Shown here one piece after another: positions 1 through 11,932 of a stretch of 64,000 bases of DNA (its first letter is position 1; every line of letters begins with the position of its first letter). The translations under genes and the position numbers were made by a program. Below the pieces are notes generated by a model. It was not told where the DNA came from. It saw only the letters and a list, made by a program, of their open reading frames with translations, and made no database searches. The stretch is from Sympetrum striolatum. Taxonomy: Eukaryota > Arthropoda > Insecta > Odonata > Libellulidae. The DNA is taken from NCBI GenBank assembly GCA_947579665.1, contig OX388352.1, positions 35,582,216-35,646,215 on the forward strand. The letters are read 5' to 3'.

Positions 1-340
1 AAACGATTCGTTCTAGCATGTATTTCCCTAATCTTTCTGGCAGTATCAGAACGGCCCATATAATAGGGGGGTCGCATTATATCGGTTACATCATCTGAGA
101 ACGTAATTTCTCTGAACTTATTTAATAAATTTATCCTTTGAATTTTTCTTCTATCTTCTAATGATTCCCATCCCGCGTCCTGTAACATCTGAGTGACACT
201 CGCTGTTTTATCGTAGCAATTCTTTACAAATCGTATCGCCTTTCGTTGTACTGTTTCTAAATCCCGAATATGACATTTCTCGGCGGAGTCCCTCGGGGGC
301 AATAAATTGTAAACATAGTCTAGAGCCTGTGACCTGAATT
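1..340 (-). pseudogene. LINE reverse transcriptase, C-terminal remnant (LINE C-like)
   Basis: On the minus strand this stretch translates to the region after the RT catalytic core of a non-LTR retrotransposon. About residue by residue it follows the LINE C protein at 57060-58031: a block reading DLETVQRKAIRFVKNCYDK matches ELEKVQRKAVRFVKKCYDK in LINE C. It is followed by a counterpart of SVTKMLSDVGWESL, then RPPYYMGRSD and an ARTNR block. The reading frame is open from about 320 to 1, fades above about 330, and the 3' end lies off the left edge of the window. It is a truncated, diverged copy, not a gene in use. The match is direct from translation; the family assignment rests on comparison inside the window. 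Confidence 0.8.
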
Positions 341-1758
341 GTAGTAATTATTATGAAAACATATGGATGTAACTATTAGTAGACAATTCTTAAAAAAAAA
401 AGAGTTGGCCATTCCAAACCTTGAGCATCCCCTCAACCCCAGGCTTATTCAACGCCTTTCTTACAGAAACTACGAATGCTGGCCTTAACCTGCTTTTAAC
501 AAATCTTGCTGGGAATTTTTACAATCTAGAAACAAATGGAAAAGCGTGTAGTTATGGACAACACGATCAAACATTAACTAGCAATACGTATTTGGTGAGT
601 GAATGTAAGAGCTCCGATAAAGACAGAATTAACTTCCAATTGCTTTTCGTCTATCAAGCAGCACTTCATGAGCTACTCAGAGAACATGAGAGGCATCAGC
701 TAGATTGTTTGATCAGGTAAGTGGATAATAATGAAGTATTATCGAATGGCTCTTCTACGAGAATTATAAACGTTTTCCAATTTTCTTCCGTCCTGTAGAC
801 GTTCAGAACACTCATAACTTCTCAATCAATTTATGAAATCAATTATAAAGAATCAATTTTCTGTTTAATTTCACTAATATTCTGTATTTTTATTCCTACA
901 GTCACAAATATAATTTGTGATCTTAGATAAATTTCTAGATCTAGATCGTAGATTAATTTCCCATTTTAAACACTGATTTGTAAGTGAAATGTGAACAACC
1001 AGTATTACAATTTTCCCTTGAGTAGCACATTTTTTAGCCTCTTAATCTATTCTTACTATAAGAATATACCAATAGAATATAAGCTAGTATGTTAAACAAA
1101 CTATGGATGAAAATTTCATTAATAGATTCCTCTCCACTGGCAAAAGTTCCTTGAATTATTTATGTCCTAAATTGTATTCTGTATACACAAATGCATGATC
1201 TACAAGTTTTTCCGATCAAAATATCCTAAACTTCTGTAACAAAAGCAGAATAAAAATTGCTACAAATTCAGCTGTCCGCAACTAGGATGTTAAAAGATAA
1301 ACTTACCCTGTAGGGTGTAATCAGTGTACAAGGTCTTACGACCTTCATGTATTGTTTTTTATTTATTGCTACAATCACATAGCTTACTCGCCATGTAACT
1401 CTTACATACAACTATACTACATTTAACTATTTACATTTTTTGCAAAAAAAGGATTGCTTCTCAGTCGACGTTTTTCACAGCATCACTAGCTGAAATTTTC
1501 TGCATCTTACAATTTTCAGCACTACTACATATTTCACTCGGTAGAAAGAGCGCATCGACTTTCTTTTTATTCCTTTAATTTACATTTGGAGGACAGGAAG
1601 AATTTTAAACCTTTACACGATAAAAAGCTATTTCTGAGGCCACTCTATTTACGCATTCCATAATTATCCTCTTGCACGGGTTTTCATCTTAACCAGAAGA
1701 ATGCAATCAATTCAAAGTGTTGCAATACTTTCAATCTGCTATTCTATCCTCATGATTT
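341..1758. other. Unassigned AT-rich DNA
   Basis: No supported feature. The open frame at 421-720 starts at a non-ATG codon, has no recognisable domain and no repeat partner in the window. Confidence 0.5.
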
Positions 1759-1766
1759 TCATAGGG

Positions 1767-2073
1767 CAGAGGTTCCCAAAGTGTGGTCTGCAGACCCCTG
1801 GGGGTCCGCGACAATATTTTTGGGGGTCCACAGACGCTTTTACAAATAATAGAGGATACCCAAATTTTTAGAATCTGAAATGTAAAATCTGAAACACTTT
1901 TGTCGATAAACGGCGGTGATGTCTTAAACTAACATTTATTCCTTTGAATTAAAAAACAATAAGTACATGAGTTTTTAATATTTTTGTTTGGTTCATGCCA
2001 AAACTGAGTAGGGGTCCCTAAGTTTTTTTCCCCTTTCAAGGGATCCACGGACTGGAAAGTTTGGGAACCATTG
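1767..2073. mobile_element. hAT-type non-autonomous element (MITE) with 8-bp target duplication
   Basis: A 307-bp element begins CAGAGGTTCCCAAAG and ends CTTTGGGAACC-like (read AAGTTTGGGAACCATTG). The terminal inverted repeats match over about 16 bp with three differences. It is bounded on both sides by the 8-bp direct repeat TCATAGGG (1759-1766 and 2074-2081). An 8-bp duplication and a CA-starting inverted terminus are hAT superfamily hallmarks. The first 60 bp are rich in GGGGGTCC motifs, seen in many hAT-derived MITEs. There is no coding capacity. An inverted partial copy lies 300 bp downstream. Confidence 0.88.
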
Positions 2074-2375
2074 TCATAGGGTAAACATTGGTAATTTAGT
2101 GACATTGGTAATGCAATGATGCATTTTCAAATATTCTGCACGCTATTTCCATACATTTTTGGGAACGTAAATTGAATCTTGGTCCATTAACTAAGGTAAT
2201 TTTTAAATAAAAAATCATTTTATGGAAAATGTCTTATATTAATCAAAAATATGAAGAAATTGACAGAGTAACGTGCAATTCTTCGCAAAATTTGACCGAA
2301 GAATTCACTCAAAGAATAAAGTATCGTTTTACTTGCAACGAGAAAAAAAAGAACACGGCTGTTAATGAATTAAAG

Positions 2376-2460
2376 CAGTGGTTCCCAAACTTTCCAGTCC
2401 GTGGACCCCTTGAATGAGGAAAAATCTCAGGGACCCCTCCTCAGGTTTGGCATGAACCCC
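2376..2460 (-). mobile_element. Partial second copy of the hAT-type element, inverted
   Basis: It starts CAGTGGTTCCCAAACTTTCC and follows the reverse complement of the last 85 bp of the element at 1767-2073 closely, through the GTCCGTGGAYCCCTTGAA block and the GGCATGAACC block. The match stops near 2460, so the far terminus is missing. The two copies are in opposite orientation with 300 bp between them. Confidence 0.8.
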
Positions 2461-2541
2461 TATTTATGGTACCCAAAACGCTTTTCGGAGACTGTCTCCC
2501 TCCTCAGGGGTCGTGACCGTCGTCTATCTCGGACTTGGAGC

Positions 2542-2580
2542 GCCGACAAAGACGGCTTTTGGAGATTTCAAACCTCTAAT
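2542..2580 (+). repeat. Solo arm of the fold-back element seen at 13681-13897
   Basis: The sequence GCCGACAAAGACGG, then TTTTGGAGATTTCAAACCTCTAA, is the same terminal block as the right arm of the fold-back element at 13681-13897 (GACGGTTATTGGAGATTTAAAATCCC) and the reverse complement of its left arm. Only one arm is clear here, directly after the partial hAT copy. Homology upstream to about 2509 is weak. Confidence 0.6.
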
Positions 2581-2589
2581 AATTCGACT

Positions 2590-5500
2590 TACTTGCATAC
2601 TCAGCTAGTGGATCAGGGGACGCTCACGAAAGTCCTTCTTGGCATTCGGAAATATTGTCCACATTTGCCCATTTACTTTAGAATGACCAAGTAGCATTCA
2701 CACTAAATATATGCTCGGAACGATCTGTTTGCATGTCTTCCAAGCACTTTTTTAAAGTTGATTCTGAAGAGCTCTCGATAAAAGATCATTGATGGCTTTA
2801 TGTATGGTGCTAGAGTATACTTGAATGGTCTTCTTACTTATTATACTAGAGCAAGCAATTTTCTCTCTAACTACTGCTAAGAAAGAGGAATAGTGTGAGT
2901 AAAAAATGTAAGTGAAAAATGGAAACGGGGTTGGGTTAGAAAGAATTACATTTGGAAATGCTAGAAACCGCGTAAGGGCCTCTCAACTATATTTTCTTCG
3001 GGATTCACCTCAAAGTGGTTCCTCATGTAAAAGTTGCTCCGTCTTGTCGAAGCACAACTCAGCATATCAAATAAAGAAGATTACTGAAAGACAAAAATTT
3101 GCATCCAGAGCTTAGATATTAACTAATTCGTGAGAATTTTGTGCTTTCAAAAATCTAGCTGTACAATTTAAGCTTTCTACAACCAAGGATAAACACTTTT
3201 TGCCGAGTTCGAATTTGTTTTTAGTCACCGGTGTAAACATAAACTCTTGCTAAATTATTTTTGCCAGACACCACGCATTCCCATTATTTTGATTTCTGCT
3301 TCGAGGCACAGAGTGACTTGCCGTAAACTGCGATATCTCAAATAAAAGTTCAGCAGCTCACATACTGCAATTGCTAAGGGGAAGGAAAAGTTTGCTCCCT
3401 TCCTTTAAATCTTCTCTCGACTTCTAGAGTTTTATAACGCGGTAGAAAATCTTGGATATATCTCATTAAATATCACACGGTCACTTCCCTAATGTCGTTG
3501 AAAAGTTTGTGCCGTAAACTACAAACTACTGTGATTCACAGCAAGCACATCTACCATTTCATTTTTATTTTCAAGATATGAAGCTCCTTTCTACGAAAAC
3601 CTGAAGTAAACTATGCTATCACCGAGTTCAAATAGGGATTAAAATTTACGTTTCCTAGCTTCGGTTTAGGCCTAGATAACTCCGCTACCAAATTACCCAA
3701 TCATCTTAGGATTTTTGTATGGCGTAAACGTTTTCCGGACTTGCTGTATTTATTAATTTAAAAGGAATGTTATACTTCTTCGACTGATGTTTAATTTCAT
3801 ATAATATACCAAATGAGCCTTTATGATGTGATGAGCTGGCTTCAAAAATATTTTCTTATTGGTAAGTCATTTTTTCTACACAGGGCGGTGCTTTCTCGAA
3901 TAACTCTTGCTACGAAAGCAGCACCAATTAAGGTATTAACGATAAAATAATAGAAAAGTTAAACTGGTATATTTACACAACGTAACCATGAAGCAGCTTA
4001 ACTTATGGATACATACAAGTATTTCAAATCGTTGTATTTCCCTGTTGAAATTCAGAAAATGGTCTACATAATAAATACTTCGTTCAAAAGAACAGAGCTA
4101 AAATAGGTTATTGCCTAGGGGGCGTCAAGTTCATTGAGTTTTAGAAGAGGGTATTTTATGCCCATTTTGCTTCCTATTAATACGCCACCGTATAAAATGC
4201 TTCACGATGACTTCAAACCCATCTTAATCTTACACCTTCTTACACCTACATCCTTACTATATGTAAGTCAGTATCAGTGAAAATATCCACTTAGGTGACG
4301 CAGCTTTTCTTTCGATCCTCATTCATTCATCACCCAGTCATTGCTGAATCTACCTAAATTGTATTTTCTTCGTTATTTAGTCCTTTCGAACTGATTTAGC
4401 TTACTCGTACTCGTTTAGTATACTTCTTCTGCCGATAACTAAATTTTTCGCTCAGTTTTTGTAATAAAAAATTTCAGGAAGAGAGGGATTCATTCCAACG
4501 AAAAATACAATTGCATCACTGATATATTTCCCCTTTTTACACAGCCTGTAAAATCTTAAGCCAGAAGGCCTTTTCCACAAACATAAGTTACCAAGAGCTA
4601 GAACAGGGGAATAAGGCTTACATTAAGGCATTATGAGGATTGAGGTAGTTTACCCTTGCTTTCCACACTAAACCAGAATGCGATTTATAGAATAATTCCA
4701 TATAAATGAAGCTCAATGCCTCCACGAGCAGCAATTTTCGTAGCATTTCATGAGGCGAGGCCTTAATCAACGCCATAATTCAGCATTATTTATACCTCAG
4801 TAGCTATTATGTCATTACCGACACTCACAAAACTGAATAAAAAATACATTCTACTCTATCCTGTACCAAAAGATAAATTAAAATATGCCACTCATTAAGA
4901 TGTGTTAGCAAGACTATTACACAGTATATATTCCCTTATTATTCTGATTGACGAATTTGTTCACAAAACTTTAAGATGAAATATGAATGAAGTTTATCAT
5001 GATCCAGCATTTAAATGTTACCCCGATTTAATGGGCAAAATTCGGTACCTTTATGGATATAGCTCTACTACTACCGAATAAGGTAAATTGAGGAACCGGA
5101 TCGGCGTGCTCGAGAATATTTTAGAGAAAATCCGCGTGAACCGATGCGAACAGGTAGAATCCCTCTACTGGTGTGGTCTCTTCCCCAGAGTCCCGGAATA
5201 TCAAACCTGCGGTAGTAAAAATTCTGTAGGTTAATTGAAGTTTTGAAGAACGAAATATTTAGTTCAGAATTGCTCCCAGATGGTATTCGCAGGAACGAAA
5301 GGTTCTGTGAATTGAGGGAGCGAAACATATGAGCCGCCTACTTTGAAAAGTAGGAGAACTGTGAATTGTTTCGGAAGTCAATAAAGATAAGAAGTCTTCA
5401 AGGTGGCATTTCACGAGAGAACTGTTCAGTGTTCTAGAAGAAGGTGCTATGCATTCACGGAGGCATTTCATGTCCTTCTTAAGGGCACGGATTCGAATTG

Positions 5501-8419
5501 CGAAAGCATAATGGTGCTCGGTAGCAACAGGTAGTGCACCCCTGAAATAGACTGATTTGAGCACTGACGGTGAGGCACACGCAATCAAGCTTGAATGCGC
5601 CAGATTAACTTTGCAAATGCGGGAAAAGATAAGAAAATCTCGAGCAGAGTTTTACGTTGCAGCTAAGCAGGAGAAAAAGATCTCTTTTCAACCCGTGGAC
5701 AAGCTATCCCTCGGGAATGCATCCTAAAGCTGATAGCATCAGAGGTAATTTGATGAATGACTATCTCGCCTTCAATTACCAGCGATGAATCGAGCAAAGC
5801 TGTGAATAATAACCAATTCAAATAGCGTCCATGAATATTCATTCCCCTTAACGTGTGTTCCTTCAATGATTGTGAAGCGGGTGTCATCCATATCTTTCGT
5901 CGTGGAGTAAAACGAGCGCTATAGTTTACTTTCTACTATGAACTTTGTTTATCTAGAAATGCTTCCAGTAATCACACATTAGAACATGATAAGAATTTCT
6001 TTCGCCTCCTCTAATTTCAAGAAGATATCCAGAAAGAAATGGATATCGACAGCAAATCAAAATACGTTTAAGAAAATAATGCTTATGGTTTTCAATGAAA
6101 TGGTTTAATTTCTATTCTAAATAAATACGTGGTAGCATAGAAAGTAAGACAATTAAATTTTAGCTTTTCCTTGTTGAAACTACTTTGGTGAAAATGTTAG
6201 CGCCCTGGAGTGGCGTAAAAATTATCAGTGATTACTCTAGGTATTCTACTTTACAGAAGAGAATTTTGATATGGTGAGGAAAAAATACGCAATATCCCAT
6301 ATTGGCTTACAAATGCTATCTTAGGAATAATGAAAACCGTTACTCAGCGTAACTTAACAACATTAATCTTCATAGAATATTCATAAAAATATTTTTCAAC
6401 CAGGACTACAGATTTTCCAATCCCGTAGGCTTCTTCCACAATAACCAATTTCTCCCATATTACAATCCTTAGTGATACATTGTAGGGTTATTACTTTTTC
6501 ATTCACTATTTATTCAACGAACGAACTTTCGCTGCCAAAAATGTCTCCGCCTCGTCCCCTAAGAAACAAATCGACTGCAGACTGCATATTCCGAATGCCA
6601 CGACCGTTTTCCCCGACTATGTTAATGCTCTTGCGTGACTTCCATTCGCAACACGCAAAGCCCACCGGTCAATGCTACTTCGCAAAGGTTCTTGATCACT
6701 GTTTCATTTCTACAATTAGAAACGTCACCTAGAATGCCCTTCTCTATTTCTGACTGAACTCGTAACTGAACTTCTCTCCTTTTTTCTAGAAAAGTTACAT
6801 TAGCAAGATGTCTCTTACCTATATTCATAAGTATCATTACATTTACAAAATGCATATGCTTATATATTTTTATACAAACATTTTCTTAACATTCAAATTT
6901 TCAGCACATTAATTTGCAAAACATACTCAACTTGTGTACACTAATAAAATGACTCCACAAAATGGCAGTTAAAAACCGCAATCCTTGAGATATTTGTGTG
7001 TAAATGTTTAAGTATTAAACAGTCATCTTGCACACACTCGCATGACACATCCACTTGTATACACTGCCATATAGGTGTGGAATTAGATTGAAAAACCTTC
7101 ATTAATATACATGAAGCTTACCCAGAGGTTACTTTCGTAACAGAAAATTCCAGATCAAAAAAATCGATGTTCAAATTATCAAACAAATTGGTATGCAAAT
7201 TTTTGAGGAGGACATTATTGGCAAGCGCTTTATTACAACGAGTATCAACAACAAAATTATTTACTACGAAGTTCTGTTTACAATTTATGTAAGCTCTAAT
7301 GCAACGGAAAGATATAGCAAAATTAATAATGACCACTGTTTTTTATGATTTTCCGCAAATAACAGTTCCTCGTTAGTAAAGTATAAATGATTCAGCTTTC
7401 GCAGAAAGAAATTATGGTAATCTTCGCCGAAGCTCCCGAACTTTTTAGTAGAATCGCCAGAGTTCTAGTTTCACATTGAAACGTCTATATGATCCGAAGG
7501 GGCTAAAAATCGTAGTTGCGAAAGAAAAGACGCCCTTGAGGCTTAACTTGGCGATTCTAGGAAATATAGGAGACATCTACACAAGTTTTATTTCACCTAA
7601 AATAGCATTATTGGCACCACCAGAATTTCACAAATCTCTGACAGGGCACATGGTCCGTGTTGCGAGCCATTCCCTCTGAAAAATGAATAGTTATAATGTA
7701 TTATAGTGAAAGGAGTACTTTTTCATTGTTATCAACCGGCTGTCAGAAAGGCATATTGGTGACAAAAAAGTAAGCTTCACATATTGAAAAGAAACTCTTT
7801 CCATTTTGTCAATAAATCATACGTTTTGAAAGTAATTCTGCACTGTTTGGAAATCAGGATATTTTTTGTTCCTGTCATCTTCCTCTCAAACAAAAATACA
7901 AAAAGATTAATCCTACTTTGATCCGACTTTGTGTTCAGCTATTATATTATGAAATAGAGAAACATGCTCTTGGCAAAAGTATTCATGAATTATATTTTCC
8001 TCGCGTTTCCACCTTATCGATTATTCTGAACCCCCAGACAACTCTTCGAATGCAAATCCAAAAAGCATGGGAATTGAGCTAAGGAGATGAAAACAAACTA
8101 GTCTTGAATGCATGAAGTAAATGAGTGATTGCCTCGCATCTATAGTAAAAGCAATGCGAATAATGTGAAGGATTTTATATTTTTAAAACTCTTGTCCATT
8201 ATTTATAGGAAACAGACAGAAAGGTGATGAGAAAAGTTATTTATCAGAAATACAAATATTTCTTGAAGCGTATAGGGAAGAAGAATCTGATGAAAATGTT
8301 TTCATTGTGCTACCAGAAAAATAACTGGGAATAACAATGTTTGTGGTTTAGCAATTCAAATACCGCTCACCGCATAAAAATAGAATTCCCTAGCAAAGTA
8401 ATTTACTGCTGTACAGCAA
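2590..8419. other. Unassigned AT-rich DNA, 5.8 kb
   Basis: No recognisable gene, RNA gene or transposon was found on either strand. Open frames up to 109 codons (minus 5259-5588) have no domain, no splice context and lie in ordinary AT-rich sequence. The only local trend is slightly higher GC at 5070-5900. Confidence 0.45.
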
Positions 8420-8535
8420 AGTTTCTACAACAGCGTTGATAGGAGAAAATAACTTTGCAAAATTACACAGGAGGTTTTTATTAGTATGGCGGCCGGTTTC
8501 TAACTACATGTTCATCGTAAGGCACAAAATCGCAA
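8420..8535 (+). repeat. CCACA/CCGGTTTC/CATC family, copy 1
   Basis: The block GCAAAATTACACAGG, GGTTTTTATTAGTA, GGCCGGTTTC, AACTACATGTT, CATC aligns with the reverse complement of 10870-10990 over about 110 bp. On the minus strand the core reads ACGAT, a 13-nt segment able to pair AAC with GTT, then GAAACCGG. The two copies are inverted and 2.3 kb apart. No ORF is present. Confidence 0.7.
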
Positions 8536-9425
8536 AAAAGTTCACAGATATGTATGTATGTATGAGGGTGGTCTGAAAAGTTATAAGGTAATTCCGGTAG
8601 AGATGCCCCACCTAAGGAAAAGACTTCATAACAATGACTTAAGTGATAACAAGAATGTGAAACTGCGTGATAAAATATAAAATTTATTTTTTATTAACAG
8701 TATATAAACAAATTTTGTTTAAAAATATTTTCACCCAAAATATTAAACTTTTTCTGCATCCATGCATTTGGCCATTTCCCCCGAGTGTACGGGTGAGACG
8801 CCCCACCTCTGTGGGAGGGATGTCCCATTAGCTTTAACTAAATTTAATCTGTAAAGTGCATGCTATGTAACAAAATTGTTACATTTTACTTGAAATTAGG
8901 ATATAGCTAAACATTTTGGTTGAATTTAAAACCTATTTAGAAGTTTCATTTGCAAAAATATCTCCAAAAAGTGTAGTACATTTAGAGAATAATATCCATT
9001 TAAATTACAAATGAATTTCCAATCGGTATGAATGGGGGCTAGAATAAACACAAATTATTGTCATTTAGCCGAAAATTAAATTATGACAATTTTTATGTTT
9101 TTCAAAATTTCGAAACTTGGAGGAAAAAATTCTCACAGAAGATATTTTTTGATTTCGATAAAATGTTTATATTTGTAATGTCCATGTGGGTGGGCCACTT
9201 TTACCGGGTATTACATGCCGATCAGAAAGAATGTGGCAAACGCTTCTCCCTAGTGCTTACTAAACAATACCTCATTTTTGATCGTGCATAAAATACATTC
9301 AACCGTGGATTTAAATTTGAATTGAAATTTAAATGTAGATTACAAACGTTTCCTTGGAAAAACCTTTGTTTTTTCAAGTGCCGCCAGATTTTTAATCTAC
9401 TTGTAGTGTAATATTAATAATAATA
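8536..9425. other. Unassigned AT-rich DNA
   Basis: A short (TGTA)n run occurs at about 8550-8565. Otherwise nothing recognisable; the 77-codon frame at 9058-9291 has no domain. Confidence 0.4.
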
Positions 9426-9667
9426 AATATCGCCGGAAACTTTTTGAAAAGTTCATTCGTTCAGAATTTATAGACGAAGTAAGTGAAATATTAGTGCCAG
9501 TAAGCGTTATAGGGAAGTAATCGCAAGGACGGATAATTACTTCTGGTCGTTTTTTCCCCAGGCTATTAGATATGCTAATAGGGATGAATGAATAATGGTG
9601 GTGTATTACATATGCCATATGCCTCTGGTGGCTCGCGGGGTATATATCTAAATCTAAAAATCTAAAG
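9426..9667 (+). pseudogene. LINE B 3' end, truncated and internally deleted
   Basis: It matches the last part of LINE B (53540-53810) closely: the end of the RT ORF (codons for the RRKLFEKF and FIDEV region), the stop, the folded 3' untranslated region (CCTCTGGTGGCTCGCGGGG) and an AAATCT-type tail ending near 9667. It is 5' truncated right after a TAA-rich run. It lacks 34 bp relative to LINE B (between CAGTAAG and CGTTATAG), which breaks the frame. The deletion ends share AAG. This is a dead insertion. Confidence 0.88.
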
Positions 9668-9833
9668 CTATGCCTGATAAATTGTCCGATATTAATATCG
9701 TCCATCTTAGAAGATATTCGAAGGTAATATAATGATTTTTTTGAATATGTTCATTGAATATTATAATAATAATGTTGCATGATATTAGGACCAATACTTA
9801 GAATGCCTATTATAATTGAAAATAGCTTTGCGA

Positions 9834-9895
9834 TTTTCCACAGGATTTTATTTTCACTACCGGTTTCACTTCCGAGGAAGCATCTACAGGTGACA
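9834..9895 (+). repeat. CCACA/CCGGTTTC/CATC family, copy 2
   Basis: It reads TTTTCCACAGGATTTTATTT, CACTACCGGTTTC, then a 14-nt hairpin segment and ATCTACAGGTG. On the minus strand: CTGTAGAT, GCTTCC-TC-GGAAGT (a CUUCC/GGAAG stem with a closing G-U), GAAACCGG. The spacing of 14 nt equals that in the copies at 22.15, 24.95, 33.15 and 47.1 kb. Confidence 0.65.
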
Positions 9896-9989
9896 ATAAA
9901 AAAGAAAATCATGGTTTATATATTTCTCATATTAATTTTATTAGAACTGCGTATTATTTGGCAACCATTTATTATGCTGTTTTGATATT

Positions 9990-10869
9990 TTTCATTCGTT
10001 AGTTAACAGTACCTCTATTTAGATTCATTTAAAATTAGGCGATCGATATAAAATGTATTTTTTTCATTCCTCTACCTCTCATATTCTAGCGATGGATGCT
10101 TTCAATCGATCCGTGAGAACTAGTCTCCATGTCTAAGCACCTTGTAAAGCATATCTATTCCATGGAACTCGTTCGGATCGTAGGGATCCTTATTCTTGCA
10201 AAACCAGGAACACATTCCTTCTACGTTTTGAAAGAAAAGAAAACGGTCGTTTGAATAGAAAGTTGGGATTTCCCTAATCTTCAATTTCGGCGGCATATAC
10301 TATATAAAATAACCCATCCCATTAAAAGAAAACATTAACAGAATTAAATTAATATATTTATTAATATTCGATTAATTGTCTCTCATACACCAAGACTGCT
10401 ACCATTTCTTCCTCACACTTCTCAAACCATCTTTTAGATGAACAGCATTCCAGCAAATTTTGTCCCGAAGTCCTGAATTTTGAAACCAAAGGAACCCGTT
10501 TAAATGTTTTGGATCAACTGGAAATTATCCGTCACTCTAATTCCCCGAATTCTATTTTAACCAACAATTACCTCTTTCTCCCTTCCTCTCCCATCTTACA
10601 TGCTACCCTTGCGAAACGAACCAACGTCGCGACGTTCGTTCGAGTTCGCTTCCACCGGCCAAAATGCCTTCCGCTCACAACACTCCTATCAGTTCTTCTC
10701 TCTTTCACTCGGTCAGGGGTTTTTATCCCCGAATTCCCTCACGGGCACTTCACAAAACACAAAACAAATGACTGACGAAAAACAAAAAATTCAGGACAAA
10801 TTCCGTCGATCATTCAGCGTTATACCGAGCGTGCTAAATAAGCGCGTACCATTACAATATATATCTATG
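9990..10869. other. Unassigned DNA with a GC-raised patch
   Basis: Sequence at 10580-10740 is richer in C and CpG than its surroundings and is open in two overlapping plus frames (10509-10775, 10600-10887). Neither product is recognisable. Confidence 0.35.
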
Positions 10870-10990
10870 AACTTTTTGCGAGTTTGATCCTGATGATGAA
10901 CATGTAGTTGAAAACCTGTCGCCGTACTCATAAAAACCTAATGTGGAATTTTGCAAAGGTATTTTTCTCCTCAGCTAGGATGGAATTCCA
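10870..10990 (-). repeat. CCACA/CCGGTTTC/CATC family, copy 3
   Basis: Inverted partner of copy 1. The plus strand reads CCTGATGATG, AACATGTAGTT, GAAAACCTGTCG (10889-10921), then TCATAAAAACCTAATGTGG and AATTTTGCAAAGG. The CTGATGAT block is the best preserved of any copy here. The segment before GAAAA is 12 nt and pairs only AAC with GTT. Confidence 0.7.
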
Positions 10991-11872
10991 CAAATCAACG
11001 GCTTCGTCGATTGAGTTCATTGTAATATCGCTTAAACTTGAAAACTAAAACGATACTTATATCAATAAAAGAATCATGGTATAAATGCTTGTAATTATAG
11101 TTAATTTTAACAAACTGGATATTTTTCAATAAATAGCAAATAATTAGGTACTCCTGTATATTATCTTTACGGTATGAATTACAATGAACTTTTAGTGACA
11201 TACGAACACTATATAGTAATAGTAAATTTTGCTGATAAATACTAAGAATTAGTATTATATTTCATTTATGAATGTTTATTTATATGAATGAGTACGATTT
11301 TGAGCTACTTTAGTTAAAATATAAGCAAAGAGACCGTGTTGGCAGCCGCATCCGATTACTTCAAGCACTTTGCTCTGTCGCCGTGAATAATTTAGCAAAC
11401 CATCCGTAACAATTGGTTAATTCGTTAAAATATTCGCATGGATTAACACGGACATAACATACATTCGCGATATTCGGGTAGTCATTCCCAAATCACAGTC
11501 TCTTTGGCAAAAGAATAACTGTTTCGTCATTCTCGTGTTGATCGCACTTCAATATGGACATATATTTTTACGCTCCCTTTACGATTATCGCAAATAAACT
11601 TTGCACGAAGAGCTAGGTGTTGACGATATTTGTTGAAAAACTGATCAAATCTAATCTATTTTGCGCTTCGGTTGTGCTATGTATTTTGCTCGTTGCCTTG
11701 AGCTGGTGAAAAGCTAGGGGGAGTGCCCGAGATACAGATGTCCTTAAGGGAATATATCCAAGGAACAGCTCTTCAAGGATGAGTTAGAATAGAACCAAAT
11801 TTTGCACAATGGAATGTAACTTAAACTTCACGCAAGAGAGTGTGCGTCTTAACCCAAGTTGTACGAGATGTG
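10991..11872. other. Unassigned AT-rich DNA
   Basis: Nothing recognisable on either strand. Confidence 0.4.
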
Positions 11873-11932
11873 GAAAATAGTGGCTTGGCTGGGGAGACGT
11901 GGGTTCCAGTCCTAGCCAAGTCACTATTTTTC
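11873..11932. repeat. Imperfect hairpin with a tRNA B-box-like loop
   Basis: Left arm GAAAATAGTGGCTTGGCT (11873-11890) and right arm AGCCAAGTCACTATTTTTC (11914-11932) pair with one mismatch and one extra base. The 23-nt loop contains GTGGGTTCCAGTCC, which resembles a Pol III B box (GGTTCRANNCC). No A box at a fitting distance is clear. Confidence 0.45.

Noticed and set aside
421..720. 99-codon plus frame
   Set aside because: Starts at TTG, which is not a usual eukaryotic start, and has no domain.
5071..5588. Two overlapping minus frames of 85 and 109 codons
   Set aside because: No recognisable protein features; they lie in a slightly GC-raised patch where chance frames are longer.
10889..10921. 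Canonical hammerhead ribozyme
   Set aside because: CUGAUGA and GAAA are present, but an extra U and weak stem II, and no defined stems I and III with a cleavage site, prevent a firm call. Reported as hammerhead-like only.
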